Origin: an uncultured Methanobrevibacter sp.
GTDB taxonomy: Archaea; Methanobacteriota; Methanobacteria; Methanobacteriales; Methanobacteriaceae
Reading direction: 5' to 3'
DNA length: 64,000 nt
NCBI RefSeq assembly: GCF_902764455.1
Contig: NZ_CACWVY010000016.1
Location: forward strand, 1 to 64,000
Position numbers and translations under genes: made by a program. Positions 16,253-26,277 of the stretch are shown in pieces. The notes under the pieces are model-generated. The model did no database searches. It saw only the letters and a list, made by a program, of their open reading frames with translations, and was not told where the DNA came from. Position 1 is the stretch's first letter. Each line of letters begins with the position of its first letter.

Positions 16253-17350
16253 ATGAAATATGATTATTTAATTGTTGGTGCAGGTCTTTTCGGTGCAGTT
16301 TTTGCACATGAAATGACAAAATCAGGAAAAAAATGTTTAGTAATTGAAAAAAGAGACCACATTGCAGGAAATGCATATACTGAATTAACAGAAAACATCA
16401 ATGTCCACAAATATGGAGCCCATATCTTTCATACAAACAATAAAGAGGTTTGGGAATATATAAACCAGTTTGCAGACTTTAACAGATTTACAAACTCTCC
16501 AGTTGCTAACTATAATGGAGAACTGTACAATTTGCCATTCAACATGAACACTTTTTATCAGATGTGGGGCGTTAAAACTCCTGCTGAGGCAAAAGCAAAA
16601 ATTGAAGAACAAAAGGCTGAAGCAAAAGTTGATAATCCAAAAAACCTTGAAGAACAGGCAATCTCATTGATTGGTAAAGACATCTATGAAAAGCTTGTTA
16701 AAGGATATACAGAAAAGCAATGGGGTAGAAAATGTTCGGAACTACCTGCATTTATTATTAAAAGACTTCCAGTAAGATTTACTTATGACAATAATTATTT
16801 CAATGATTTATACCAGGGAATTCCTATCGGAGGATACACTAAAATTGTTGAAAAGATGCTTGAAGGTATTGAAGTTAAACTCAATACAGATTTCTTTGAT
16901 GACAAACAACACTGGTTGGACATTGCAGGCAAAGTAATATTTACAGGTATGATTGACGAGTATTATGATTATTGCTATGGAGAACTTGAATACAGAGGAC
17001 TGAACTTTGAATTTGAAACTTTAGACATAGAAAACTATCAGGGAAATGCTGTAATCAACTATACTGATGCTGAAACTCCATACACCCGAATAATCGAGCA
17101 CAAACATTTTGAAGATTCTGAATCTCCAAAAACAATTATTACACGAGAATATCCTAAAAATTGGGTAAAAGGTGAGGAAGCATATTATCCTATGAATGAT
17201 GATAAAAACTCTGAATTATTCAACAAATATGTTGAACTTTCCAAAAAAGAGGATAAAGTCATCTTTGGTGGACGTTTGGGAATGTACAGATACTTTGATA
17301 TGTGGCAAGTTATTGATGAGGCATTAAAAGTAGTGCAATCCTTAAAATAA
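16253..17350 (+). CDS. glf: UDP-galactopyranose mutase
   Basis: Converts UDP-galactopyranose into UDP-galactofuranose using reduced FAD, in the cytoplasm. The FAD-binding motif YLIVGAGLFGAVFAHEM starts at residue 5. The family stretches KYGAHIFHTNN, TEKQWGRKCSELPA, RLPVRFTYDNNYF, QGIPIGGYT and the late GGRLGMYRYFDMWQ are all present. The length of 365 residues is normal. It implies that galactofuranose is a building block of the glycan made here. It lies in the plus-strand block, with T-rich DNA after its stop suggesting that some transcripts end there. Confidence 0.96.
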   Translation: MKYDYLIVGAGLFGAVFAHEMTKSGKKCLVIEKRDHIAGNAYTELTENINVHKYGAHIFHTNNKEVWEYINQFADFNRFTNSPVANYNGELYNLPFNMNTFYQMWGVKTPAEAKAKIEEQKAEAKVDNPKNLEEQAISLIGKDIYEKLVKGYTEKQWGRKCSELPAFIIKRLPVRFTYDNNYFNDLYQGIPIGGYTKIVEKMLEGIEVKLNTDFFDDKQHWLDIAGKVIFTGMIDEYYDYCYGELEYRGLNFEFETLDIENYQGNAVINYTDAETPYTRIIEHKHFEDSESPKTIITREYPKNWVKGEEAYYPMNDDKNSELFNKYVELSKKEDKVIFGGRLGMYRYFDMWQVIDEALKVVQSLK

Positions 17351-17352
17351 TT

Positions 17353-17391
17353 CTTTTTTTTCAATAATTTTTTATATTATTTTTTTTATAG
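17353..17391 (+). terminator. T-tract terminator after glf
   Basis: Three runs of six to nine T follow the glf stop without a strong hairpin, the usual form of archaeal termination signal. Genes beyond may still be partly co-transcribed. Confidence 0.5.
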
Positions 17392-17426
17392 TTTATAATA
17401 GTTTTAAATCAATTTAGGTTTTTTAA

Positions 17427-20400
17427 ATGTATAAAATATCGGTTATCATCCCTGTTTATAACGTTGAAGATTATCTTAGAGAATGTTTAGATAGTATATG
17501 TAATCAGACATTAACTGATATTGAAATTTTATGTATTAATGACGGATCCACTGACAATTCTTTAAAAATCCTTGAGGAATACTCACAAAATGATTCAAGA
17601 GTTAAAATCATCACAAAAGAAAATGGAGGCCAAGCAACTGCACGTAATTTAGGAATCCTTGAAGCTCAAGGAGACTACATTAGTTTTATTGATTCGGATG
17701 ATTTTATTGAACCAGATATGCTTGAAAAACTATACTCAAAAGCAAAAGAGAATAATTTAGATATTGCCATGTGTAAAATAGCTACATATGACAATCAGAC
17801 TGGCGAAATTAAAGATAATGTCTGGTATTATATGCTTGGCGTTTTTAGAGACTTTGAAAAAGATATATTCAACCATGAAGACACCAAAGAGTTTACCTGC
17901 AATATTGCAGTTACTCCTTATAATAAGATTTATAAAACATCACGGATTAAGGACAATAACATTTTATTTCCGGAAGGACTTATTTTTGAAGATGAAAAGT
18001 TCTTTTTTGATGTTTACTTAAGAGCCAAGAGAGTTTCAATAGTTGATGAATTCTTATATTATTATAGAGTTAACAGAAAAGGATCTACTGTCGATATTGC
18101 AAAGGAAAACGACTACACAGACCTCCTGCCAATATCTAAACAAATCAGAGATACATTCAAACAAACTAACAATTACGAAAACTACAAACACTTACTGAAT
18201 AATCGTTTAATACACTTGCAACTGGCAAGATTTACCCAAACTTCACCAAAATACAAAGAAAAATTCTTTAAATTAATGAAAGAGGATTTAACTGAAGTTT
18301 TAAAAGATAAAGAAATTGAAGATAACCTGGAAAGTGATGTAAAATTCAGAGTTGAAAAAATCATTAAATCCAAAAATTATGAAGAATTTAAAAAATTAGA
18401 CCAAAATAAACTATTTTCAGTCGTTATTGCATGTTACAATACTGGAAAATATTTAGAAGAATGCATAAACTCATTAATTGGACAGAGTTTTTCATTCGGA
18501 AGCAATATTCAATTAATTTTAGTGGATGACGGCAGCACAGACAATACCCGAGAAATCTGTGAAAAATATCTAAATTTATATCCTGACAATATTATTTATT
18601 TATATCAGGAAAATCAAGGTCAAGGATCTGCAAGAAACCTTGGTTTAGAGCATGCGAATGGAAAATACATCAATTTCCTTGACAGCGATGACAAATTCAG
18701 TGGAAACACATTTTATAAGATTTATGAGTTTTTTGAACTACATTACAATGAAATAGATTTTGTTTCAACCAGAATGTTTTTCTTTGACAAATACGAAGGC
18801 CAACACCCCCTAAATTATAAATTTGAAGAAGAAAAAATCATTGATTTAACTGAAAATTGGGACTTTCCGCAACTTTCAGCATCTTCAGCATTTTTTAAAA
18901 GAGAACTGTTTGACAACTACAGATTCCCGGAAAGTTTAGTTAATTCAGAAGATACATTAATGCTTAATAAAATGCTTTTGGAAAACCCAAAGTATGGCGT
19001 TGTAACAGAAGCAATCTACTGGTATCGAAGAAGAAGTGACGAGTCATCAACAATAGACTCATCCTCAACAAAAAAAGAATTTTACATAAATCGTTTAGAA
19101 AATTATTTTAAAGCGCTGATTGATGCATCAATTGAGAAATATGGTAAAGTTGTCAAATTCATACAATATCTCATTGTTTATGATATACAATGGATGTTCA
19201 GTGTGGAAAATATTTCAGAAATCCTAACAAATGATGAAATTGAAGAAGTTTATATATCTATTCAAGAAGTTTTGTCCCATTTAGATGACAACATTATTTT
19301 ATCTTTAAGAAACGACAAATTAAACATTAAACATCACATGTTAGCTACAAAATATGCAGTCGTTAATGTTGGTATTAATGGAGTTGTAACTTACGAAAAT
19401 ATTCATTCAAAATTTAATGGTGAATTTGCAGGAGTATACTCAGGAGATATAATTGTAGACAAACTAAATAATCATAAAATTTGGTTGGATATTGTTGAAA
19501 TAAAACATGATAAATTGTTTATTTCAGGATTTTTAATGTCTTTTTTTGAAGACAAAGACATTGAAATTGAAATACTTAAAACCAACAAAAAAACAATAAA
19601 AACAAAAACTTTCGTTGCTAAAAGAGTCTACTATAAAAACACTTCCAAATGTTTTTTAGGCTGTTCATTGGAATCACAGTATAATTTTGATTTTGAAATT
19701 CCTCTTGAAAACAATGAAAATTCAACTATTAAAATATATGCTCGATTTACAGGGGAAAATTCATCAGAATTCACCGCTGAAAAATTACCAATCGATTTTT
19801 CAAATCATGCAAGATTATCACAGTTAAGCAATTACAGCATAAATAAGAGTCACTTTCTCAAATTTAAAGATAACAAATTCCATATCTTAAAATATAATTA
19901 TCTGAAAATGATTAAATCTGAAATTCCAATTTTACTTAGAATATTTAAAAGAAAAGAATCATTTTATACATCAATTATAGGATTTAGATTAATCTATTTG
20001 GCATTATATCCATTTTATAAGAATAAAAAAATCTGGATGTTTATGGACAGAAGAGAAAATGCTGATGATAATGCCGAGCATTTATACAAATATGCAATAG
20101 CTCAAAATGACAATATCGAGAAATATTTCACCGTTAATGAAGATTCAAATGATTTTAAAAGATTGCAAGGATTAAAAAATCTCATTCCATTCTATTCATT
20201 TAAACAAAGAATAAAATATCTGTTTGCAGAAAAAATCATATCATCACATCCTGACGAAAACATATTAAACCCGTTTTTCAATAAAAATGAAACTTCTTAT
20301 GCCGGATTAATTAACTCGGATAAAATATTTTTACAGCATGGTGTTACTAAAGACAATGTTTCATCATGGCTTCATAAGTATGATAAAAATGTAAGTCTGA

Positions 20401-21086
20401 TTACAACAGTTTCAGATGCTGAAAAGGAGTCTTTTCTTGATTTTGGTTATAATTATGATGAAAATACAATCCAGACATTAGGTTTTGCCAGATTTGATAA
20501 TCTTCCTAAAAAAGACAAAATATCCAAACAAATCATAATCATGCCATCATGGAGAGACGATTTATATGATATGACTCCGAATTACATTAAAGAGTCAAAA
20601 TACTTCAAACACATAAATTCGTTAATAAACAACAAAGAATTAATTAGAATATGCAAAAAACACAACTATAAAATTATATTCAAACCACACCCATTAGTTT
20701 ACGAATTTATTGATTTGTTTGACACAAATGATTATGTCGAAATTGATAAATCAAGTACATATCAGGAGCTGTTTAGAAATTCTGACTTGTTAATTACCGA
20801 TTTCTCATCAGTGGCTTTTGATTTTTCTTATATGAAAAAGCCAATAATTTACTATCAATATGCGAAGGATTACAACTTTGAAGAGGGTTATTTCAAATAC
20901 AAAACCATGGGTTTTGGAGAAGTTATTGAAAAAGAAAACAACTTGATACAATTAATCAAGGAATATATTGAAAATGATTGCGAAATGAAAGAGATCTACA
21001 AAAATAGAGTAGATACTTTTTATAAATATAATGACAAAAATAATTGTAAGCGAATTTATGATTACATTTTAAATATGGAATATTAA
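17427..21086 (+). CDS. Giant polymerase-like protein: two GT2 domains plus a TagF-like CDP-glycerol phosphotransferase domain
   Basis: A 1219-residue multidomain enzyme. GT-A domain 1 (1-~325) has SVIIPVYNVEDY, INDGSTDNS, NGGQATARNLG and FIDSDD. GT-A domain 2 (~329-620) has SVVIACYNTGKY, VDDGSTDNT, GQGSARNLG and FLDSDD. A beta-rich linker spans ~650-820. The C-terminal domain (~865-1219) matches the CDP-glycerol glycerophosphotransferase family: DNAEHLYKYA, FLQHGVTKDN, TVSDAEKE, FKPHP (the conserved His) and LITDFSSVAFDFSYMKKPIIYYQ. It probably builds a phosphate-linked polymer with alternating sugars at the cytoplasmic face. It is a close relative of the protein at 22186-24906, which lacks the first GT domain. 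Whether CDP-glycerol, CDP-ribitol or another donor is used cannot be seen. Confidence 0.88.
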   Translation: MYKISVIIPVYNVEDYLRECLDSICNQTLTDIEILCINDGSTDNSLKILEEYSQNDSRVKIITKENGGQATARNLGILEAQGDYISFIDSDDFIEPDMLEKLYSKAKENNLDIAMCKIATYDNQTGEIKDNVWYYMLGVFRDFEKDIFNHEDTKEFTCNIAVTPYNKIYKTSRIKDNNILFPEGLIFEDEKFFFDVYLRAKRVSIVDEFLYYYRVNRKGSTVDIAKENDYTDLLPISKQIRDTFKQTNNYENYKHLLNNRLIHLQLARFTQTSPKYKEKFFKLMKEDLTEVLKDKEIEDNLESDVKFRVEKIIKSKNYEEFKKLDQNKLFSVVIACYNTGKYLEECINSLIGQSFSFGSNIQLILVDDGSTDNTREICEKYLNLYPDNIIYLYQENQGQGSARNLGLEHANGKYINFLDSDDKFSGNTFYKIYEFFELHYNEIDFVSTRMFFFDKYEGQHPLNYKFEEEKIIDLTENWDFPQLSASSAFFKRELFDNYRFPESLVNSEDTLMLNKMLLENPKYGVVTEAIYWYRRRSDESSTIDSSSTKKEFYINRLENYFKALIDASIEKYGKVVKFIQYLIVYDIQWMFSVENISEILTNDEIEEVYISIQEVLSHLDDNIILSLRNDKLNIKHHMLATKYAVVNVGINGVVTYENIHSKFNGEFAGVYSGDIIVDKLNNHKIWLDIVEIKHDKLFISGFLMSFFEDKDIEIEILKTNKKTIKTKTFVAKRVYYKNTSKCFLGCSLESQYNFDFEIPLENNENSTIKIYARFTGENSSEFTAEKLPIDFSNHARLSQLSNYSINKSHFLKFKDNKFHILKYNYLKMIKSEIPILLRIFKRKESFYTSIIGFRLIYLALYPFYKNKKIWMFMDRRENADDNAEHLYKYAIAQNDNIEKYFTVNEDSNDFKRLQGLKNLIPFYSFKQRIKYLFAEKIISSHPDENILNPFFNKNETSYAGLINSDKIFLQHGVTKDNVSSWLHKYDKNVSLITTVSDAEKESFLDFGYNYDENTIQTLGFARFDNLPKKDKISKQIIIMPSWRDDLYDMTPNYIKESKYFKHINSLINNKELIRICKKHNYKIIFKPHPLVYEFIDLFDTNDYVEIDKSSTYQELFRNSDLLITDFSSVAFDFSYMKKPIIYYQYAKDYNFEEGYFKYKTMGFGEVIEKENNLIQLIKEYIENDCEMKEIYKNRVDTFYKYNDKNNCKRIYDYILNMEY

Positions 21087-21098
21087 ACCGGGTATTTT

Positions 21099-22172
21099 AT
21101 GAGTTTTAAAGAAAAAATTTTATCGAACAGTAATTCGTATTCTTATTACAAGGAAGAAACTGAAAGATTGAATGATGTAAATGAGAGATTAAGCAAGGAA
21201 ATTGAATCACTTAAAAAAGAAATTTCAGATTTGAGAAATGCTAAAAAATCAGGCCTAAAAGAGAATTACTACGACATTTACGGTAATGCAGGAAGTTTCT
21301 GCAACTGGTCTTACATTGAAAAATATTTGGATGACAATTTTGAAGATGAGCTTAAAAAAACTACTGAACACATGAGTTATCAAAATAAAAAAGATTTTAA
21401 ATTATATTTTTTAAGGGCAATGGCTTCAGCAATGATATGCTGGGATTCCCTTTATTTTGAACAGGAAGAAAAGGATCAGAAAAAATTCACTGAATTTAAA
21501 ATTAACAATTCAAAACCCGGTGAAATTGCAGGATATAAATTTGAAGGAGATTACAATCTACACCCATTTATCAATTTGAATTTGAATAATCAGGACAGAG
21601 AATTTCTCAAAAATAAAGACATAATCGATGCAGGAGCATTTACCGGAGATACCTCACTTCCATTATCAAAGATTACAGATAAGAATGTCTATGCATTTGA
21701 ACCATTCGAAGAATCATTTGAATTGCTTAAAAAAAATATATCTGCAAATAACATTGAAAACATTATTCCAGTGAATAAATCCTTAGGAAACATTAATGGA
21801 GAAAGAACACTGTTTTTATCGGGCGTTAATGTTCAAGGAATTACAAGTGATCCGAATATCCGAAATTATGATAACGAAATTAAAGTTCAGGAAATAACTG
21901 TTGATAAATTTGTTGAAGAGAATAGTTTGAATGTTGGTTTGATTACTGTTGATATTGAAGGAGCGGAAATGGATTTACTTGAAGGTGCAGTAAATACTCT
22001 CAAAACCCAAAAACCTATCTTAGAAATAAGTATCTATCATAAAATTTCAGATTTCTTCGATATAATTCCATGGATTGCGAATTTAAATTTAGATTATGAC
22101 TTTAAAATTGTTAAAGAACAACCATGGTCATTTGTAGTCGATACAATTGTACAATGTAGGCCTAAAAATTAG
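21099..22172 (+). CDS. FkbM-family methyltransferase with N-terminal coiled coil
   Basis: A class I SAM methyltransferase of the FkbM type, usually O-methylating sugars in surface glycans. Residues about 15-50 are a coiled coil (RLSKEIESLKKEISDLRN). The SAM loop IIDAGAFTGDTSLPLS starts near residue 172, VYAFEPFEESFELLKKN follows, and TVDIEGAEMDLLEGA is the FkbM signature. It starts 12 bp after the stop of the giant polymerase, with GGGT upstream, and its end lies 13 bp before the chosen start of the next gene, so the three are probably one operon. Confidence 0.88.
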   Translation: MSFKEKILSNSNSYSYYKEETERLNDVNERLSKEIESLKKEISDLRNAKKSGLKENYYDIYGNAGSFCNWSYIEKYLDDNFEDELKKTTEHMSYQNKKDFKLYFLRAMASAMICWDSLYFEQEEKDQKKFTEFKINNSKPGEIAGYKFEGDYNLHPFINLNLNNQDREFLKNKDIIDAGAFTGDTSLPLSKITDKNVYAFEPFEESFELLKKNISANNIENIIPVNKSLGNINGERTLFLSGVNVQGITSDPNIRNYDNEIKVQEITVDKFVEENSLNVGLITVDIEGAEMDLLEGAVNTLKTQKPILEISIYHKISDFFDIIPWIANLNLDYDFKIVKEQPWSFVVDTIVQCRPKN

Positions 22173-22185
22173 ATTTAATGATAAT

Positions 22186-24906
22186 ATGAATGAAAATTGG
22201 AAAAATAAAGTTTTTAAATTTGCTGTTGTGATGGCAATATATAATACAGAAGACTTTTTAGAAGAGGCAATCGATTCTGTTATTAATCAAACTTTGGATT
22301 TTGAAGAAAATATCCAAATGATTCTTGTTGATGACGGAAGCGTTGATGATTCTTTAAGAATATGTGAAGAATATAAAGAGAAATATCCAGATAACTTTGT
22401 TGTAATCTCACAGGAAAACAGCGGGCAGGCAACAGCCAGAAATAACGGTTTAGAATATGTCAATGCAAGATATGTTAATTTCATGGACAGCGATGATTAT
22501 TTTTCTGAAGAAACATTTGAAAATGTATACCGATTTTTCATATACCATGACAAAGAAACAGACATTGTTTCTGTTCCAATTAAATTTTTTGGAAGAATCA
22601 ACTGGAATCATCAATTGAACTTTAAGTTTTATGACAATAAAGTACTTGACTTAACCAAAGAACCATACAATCCACAATATCATTCGAACAGCGCATTTTT
22701 TAAAAGAGATGCTTTGAAAGATATTCGCTTTCCAACTGATGTGCTTCCATCCGAAGACGCTATTTTAATCAATAAAATACTTTTAGAGAAAAAAGCTTTG
22801 GGCGTTGTAAAAGACGGATGTTATTATTACCGAAAAAGAAACGATGAAACTTCTACACTGGATTTGACTCATGACCAAATTACATTTTTCACCCCACGGC
22901 TTAAAAAGTACTTTTTAAGATTAATTAATTATTCATTAGACAAATATGGCGAAATTCCTAAATTTTTAGAATTTACAATAGCTCATGATTTATACTGGCT
23001 ATTCAATCAACCGGAAGCATTTTCACAAGATAAAAAGGAAATGGAAGAATTTTATTATTATTTACATAAAATAATCAGTTTTCTTTCAAAAGAAACCATT
23101 GAAAAGTTATACATTGAAGAAAATATTAAAAAATATTTTTTATATCTGAAAAATGGTGAAAAACATATTGAAATTCATGACGGCTTAGTTTCACTAATGA
23201 CCGGAGAAAAGGAAATCGATAGAATCAATTACCACAAACTTTGGTTGGATATTGCTAAAATTAACGGAGATAAATTAAACATCGTCGGGTCATACATGGG
23301 ATTGATTGACAATAAATATTTGTCAATTGAAGCTATTAATAAGCTTTCCGATGGTAGCGTAACTCATACAATAGCTGAGAGAAAATATTACCCTTCAAGA
23401 GATGGAATTACATATTTATCCTGCAGATGGCAATATGCATTTAATTTTGATGTAAACATTCCTATCAATAGAAATCTGGAAAATACCATAGATATTCGCA
23501 TTAATTTCCATAAAGATGGAGACAACACTAATTTCAGTGAAGACAATGTTATCCCAATAACATTGGAAATGGAATTCCAGAATTGGGGAGATTTATACAA
23601 ATTCAGCAATTATGCAGTAGTGGATTCAAATATCCTATTATTTAACAACAATCAATTTAAAATTAAGAAATATTCCTTGAAAAACCGATTGAAACATGAA
23701 TATCACTGTCTTAAAAAGATTAATGAGTTTAAATTACCGGAATACAAACACATCATCCATTTAAGATTAATTTATAATTTAATATATCCAATCATGAAAT
23801 TTAGAACTAAAAACAAACCAATATACCTGTTTGTGGATAGAAAAGACAGCGGTCAGGACAACGCCGAGGCATTATGGGATTATGCTTTAAGTCAAAATGA
23901 CAATATAAGGAAATATTTTGTTGTTGATAAAAATTGCGATGATTTCAAAAGACTATCCAAGAAAGGTAAAGTTATGGACTTCGGATCATTCAAACATAAA
24001 TTATATTATTTATTTGCAGATAAACTGATTTCATCACATCCCGAAGATGATACAATCAATCCATATTTCTCAAAACAATACGGCCATGATTTAAGGCGTA
24101 TGATTTGCGGTTTATGCACTCTTGATAAAATTTTCCTGCAGCATGGAGTGACACAAAATAATCTATCACCATGGCTGACTAAATTTGATAAAAACATAAG
24201 ATATTTCCTAACCGTGTCTGATTTGGAAGAAGAGTACTTGACTGATGTTTTAGCATATGAAAATGAGATATACCATACATTAGGTTTTCCAAGATTCGAT
24301 AATTTGAAAAGCACTTCTTCAAAGAGGATACTATTATGCCCCACTTGGAGATTTAATTTAATTGGAAATAGCTTAAATCACAAAAACATGTTTTTAAGCT
24401 CAGATTATTATAACGATTTAAACAATTTATTTAAGAGTCAGGAACTGAACAACATATTTGAAAAATACGGATATAAATTAATTTTCAAACCACATCCCCG
24501 TTTAAATGACGTCATAACTGAAAGTGGTGAAAAGTATCTGGACTTTTTTGAATTTGGAGAGCATATTGAAATTGCAGATGATGAAACATATAATTCTCTC
24601 TTAAATAGCTGTGATTTAATGATAACAGATTACTCATCCATAGCATTTGATTTTGCATATTTAGATAAACCAATTCTTTATTACCAACCTAATGACGACA
24701 TTCCACATGAAATAGGTTATTTCAAAATCGATGAAATGGGTTTTGGAGATGTAGTATATGAACTGGATGATTTAATAGGAAAAATCGAGGAGAATATAAA
24801 AGACAACTGTAAAAACAAAAGCAAATATACAGACAGAATAAATAACTTTTTCAAATATCATGATAAAAACAATTGTAAGAGAGTTTATGAAGACATTAAA
24901 GGGTGA
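22186..24906 (+). CDS. GT2 plus TagF-like CDP-glycerol phosphotransferase fusion
   Basis: A 906-residue paralogue of the protein at 17427-21086 with only one GT-A domain (1-~300; VVMAIYNTEDF, VDDGSVDDS, SGQATARNNG, FMDSDD). It then has the same beta-rich linker (~360-500) and a TagF-like domain (~540-906; DNAEALWDYA, FLQHGVTQNN, TVSDLEEEY, FKPHP, MITDYSSIAFDFAYLDKPILYYQ). It probably makes or extends a phosphate-containing glycan together with its paralogue. The start at 22186 lies just after the FkbM stop; an in-frame codon at 22147 would overlap that gene by 26 bp and is less likely. Its TGA overlaps the start region of the next gene. Confidence 0.87.
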   Translation: MNENWKNKVFKFAVVMAIYNTEDFLEEAIDSVINQTLDFEENIQMILVDDGSVDDSLRICEEYKEKYPDNFVVISQENSGQATARNNGLEYVNARYVNFMDSDDYFSEETFENVYRFFIYHDKETDIVSVPIKFFGRINWNHQLNFKFYDNKVLDLTKEPYNPQYHSNSAFFKRDALKDIRFPTDVLPSEDAILINKILLEKKALGVVKDGCYYYRKRNDETSTLDLTHDQITFFTPRLKKYFLRLINYSLDKYGEIPKFLEFTIAHDLYWLFNQPEAFSQDKKEMEEFYYYLHKIISFLSKETIEKLYIEENIKKYFLYLKNGEKHIEIHDGLVSLMTGEKEIDRINYHKLWLDIAKINGDKLNIVGSYMGLIDNKYLSIEAINKLSDGSVTHTIAERKYYPSRDGITYLSCRWQYAFNFDVNIPINRNLENTIDIRINFHKDGDNTNFSEDNVIPITLEMEFQNWGDLYKFSNYAVVDSNILLFNNNQFKIKKYSLKNRLKHEYHCLKKINEFKLPEYKHIIHLRLIYNLIYPIMKFRTKNKPIYLFVDRKDSGQDNAEALWDYALSQNDNIRKYFVVDKNCDDFKRLSKKGKVMDFGSFKHKLYYLFADKLISSHPEDDTINPYFSKQYGHDLRRMICGLCTLDKIFLQHGVTQNNLSPWLTKFDKNIRYFLTVSDLEEEYLTDVLAYENEIYHTLGFPRFDNLKSTSSKRILLCPTWRFNLIGNSLNHKNMFLSSDYYNDLNNLFKSQELNNIFEKYGYKLIFKPHPRLNDVITESGEKYLDFFEFGEHIEIADDETYNSLLNSCDLMITDYSSIAFDFAYLDKPILYYQPNDDIPHEIGYFKIDEMGFGDVVYELDDLIGKIEENIKDNCKNKSKYTDRINNFFKYHDKNNCKRVYEDIKG

Positions 24907-24911
24907 TTTTT

Positions 24912-26270
24912 TTGAACCGATATAAAATATCCATTATAGTTCCTACATTTAATCTGGAGGACAAAATTGAATGTGCGTTTGAATCAATGAAAAACCAGAC
25001 ATTAAGTTTTGATAACATTGAAATAATATTTGTAGATGACAATTCAACTGACCATACATTTGATATCATCACTGAATTATCAGAAAAATATAAAAATGTT
25101 TCAGTCTTTAAAACAGATTCAAACACAGGATATGCTGGAAAACCCCGAAATATTGGTTTAGAACATGCCACAGCAGACTATGTTTTATTCCTGGACGGTG
25201 ATGATAAATTACTGCGCAATGCCTGTGAAAGATTATACGATTCAATAGCTTCAACAGACATAGATATCGCCATTGGAGGTCAGATTAATGTTTTTGACGG
25301 AATCCATCAGCACAATCCTCCATTGAATTATGGTGAAGGCAGACTGTTAAAAGATATGAAAACTTCGGAAGTTCTTGATATCCAACCTGCAATATCTGCA
25401 AAATTGTTTAAAAGGAAATTACTAATTGACAATGACATCAGATTCCCCGAAGGAATTTCAGGTGAGGATCTGGTTTTTCTAATGGAAACACTGCTCAATT
25501 CAAAAAAAATAATTACCCTCAATAATTTCTATGTTTATTACAGGATTCTCTCAAACAATTCTGTTACTTTTGACATCAGCGAAAAATATTTGAAAGGACT
25601 TGTAAAAGCCTACACATTAGTTTGTGACTTATACGATAAATTTGAGGTGCCGTTACAGGTTCAGGAAAAAGTAATTTATCAGCACATCAGATTTTTTACT
25701 TCACAAACAATAAGAACAAATGTTGCAAGTAACAAAACTATGCTTCATGACTTATTTAATTCAGATTTATTTAAAAATTTAGCAGATAAAGAAGTTTTTA
25801 AAAATAATAAATATTATAAACAGTACTTTGAGAATATGTCTAAAGGAAAATATGATAATTTTAAATTACTCACCATCATTTCAAACAATTTTTTAAAAGA
25901 AGATGAAAGCAACTTAAAAATATTAAATGAAAAACTTTATTCTGCAAATTTAACTTTAAATGACAAATACAAATCGTTATACCGTGAAAATATAGTGCTT
26001 GAAAAAAATAATGAAAACTTGAATGAGGAAAATATTGAATTAAAGAAAAAATATGAATATGCAAGTAGCGCAAATTCAAAATTAACCAATGACAAATCAA
26101 AACTGGAAGAAGAATTAAAAGATGTTAAATTTAATATGAACATAATAAATGATGAAAATATTTATTTAAAAAAGGACAATGTTAAAATATACGAAAAATG
26201 TGACATACTTAAAAAAGAAAATGATAAAGTAAAATCATCAATATTATGGAAATTAAAAAATATATTTTAG
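24912..26270 (+). CDS. Family 2 glycosyltransferase with C-terminal coiled coil
   Basis: The GT-A domain occupies about 1-300: KISIIVPTFNLEDK, VDDNSTDHT, NTGYAGKPRNIGLEHA and FLDGDD, all consistent with an active enzyme. The last ~130 residues are a long coiled coil (LYSANLTLNDKYKSL... onward). The start is taken as the TTG at 24912, because GGGTGAT lies four bases before it and overlaps the stop of the preceding gene; GTG at 24903 is the alternative. The next gene starts 7 bp after its stop, and its ribosome site GTGAT overlaps this stop. Donor and acceptor are unknown. Confidence 0.85.
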   Translation: MNRYKISIIVPTFNLEDKIECAFESMKNQTLSFDNIEIIFVDDNSTDHTFDIITELSEKYKNVSVFKTDSNTGYAGKPRNIGLEHATADYVLFLDGDDKLLRNACERLYDSIASTDIDIAIGGQINVFDGIHQHNPPLNYGEGRLLKDMKTSEVLDIQPAISAKLFKRKLLIDNDIRFPEGISGEDLVFLMETLLNSKKIITLNNFYVYYRILSNNSVTFDISEKYLKGLVKAYTLVCDLYDKFEVPLQVQEKVIYQHIRFFTSQTIRTNVASNKTMLHDLFNSDLFKNLADKEVFKNNKYYKQYFENMSKGKYDNFKLLTIISNNFLKEDESNLKILNEKLYSANLTLNDKYKSLYRENIVLEKNNENLNEENIELKKKYEYASSANSKLTNDKSKLEEELKDVKFNMNIINDENIYLKKDNVKIYEKCDILKKENDKVKSSILWKLKNIF

Positions 26271-26277
26271 TGATAAC

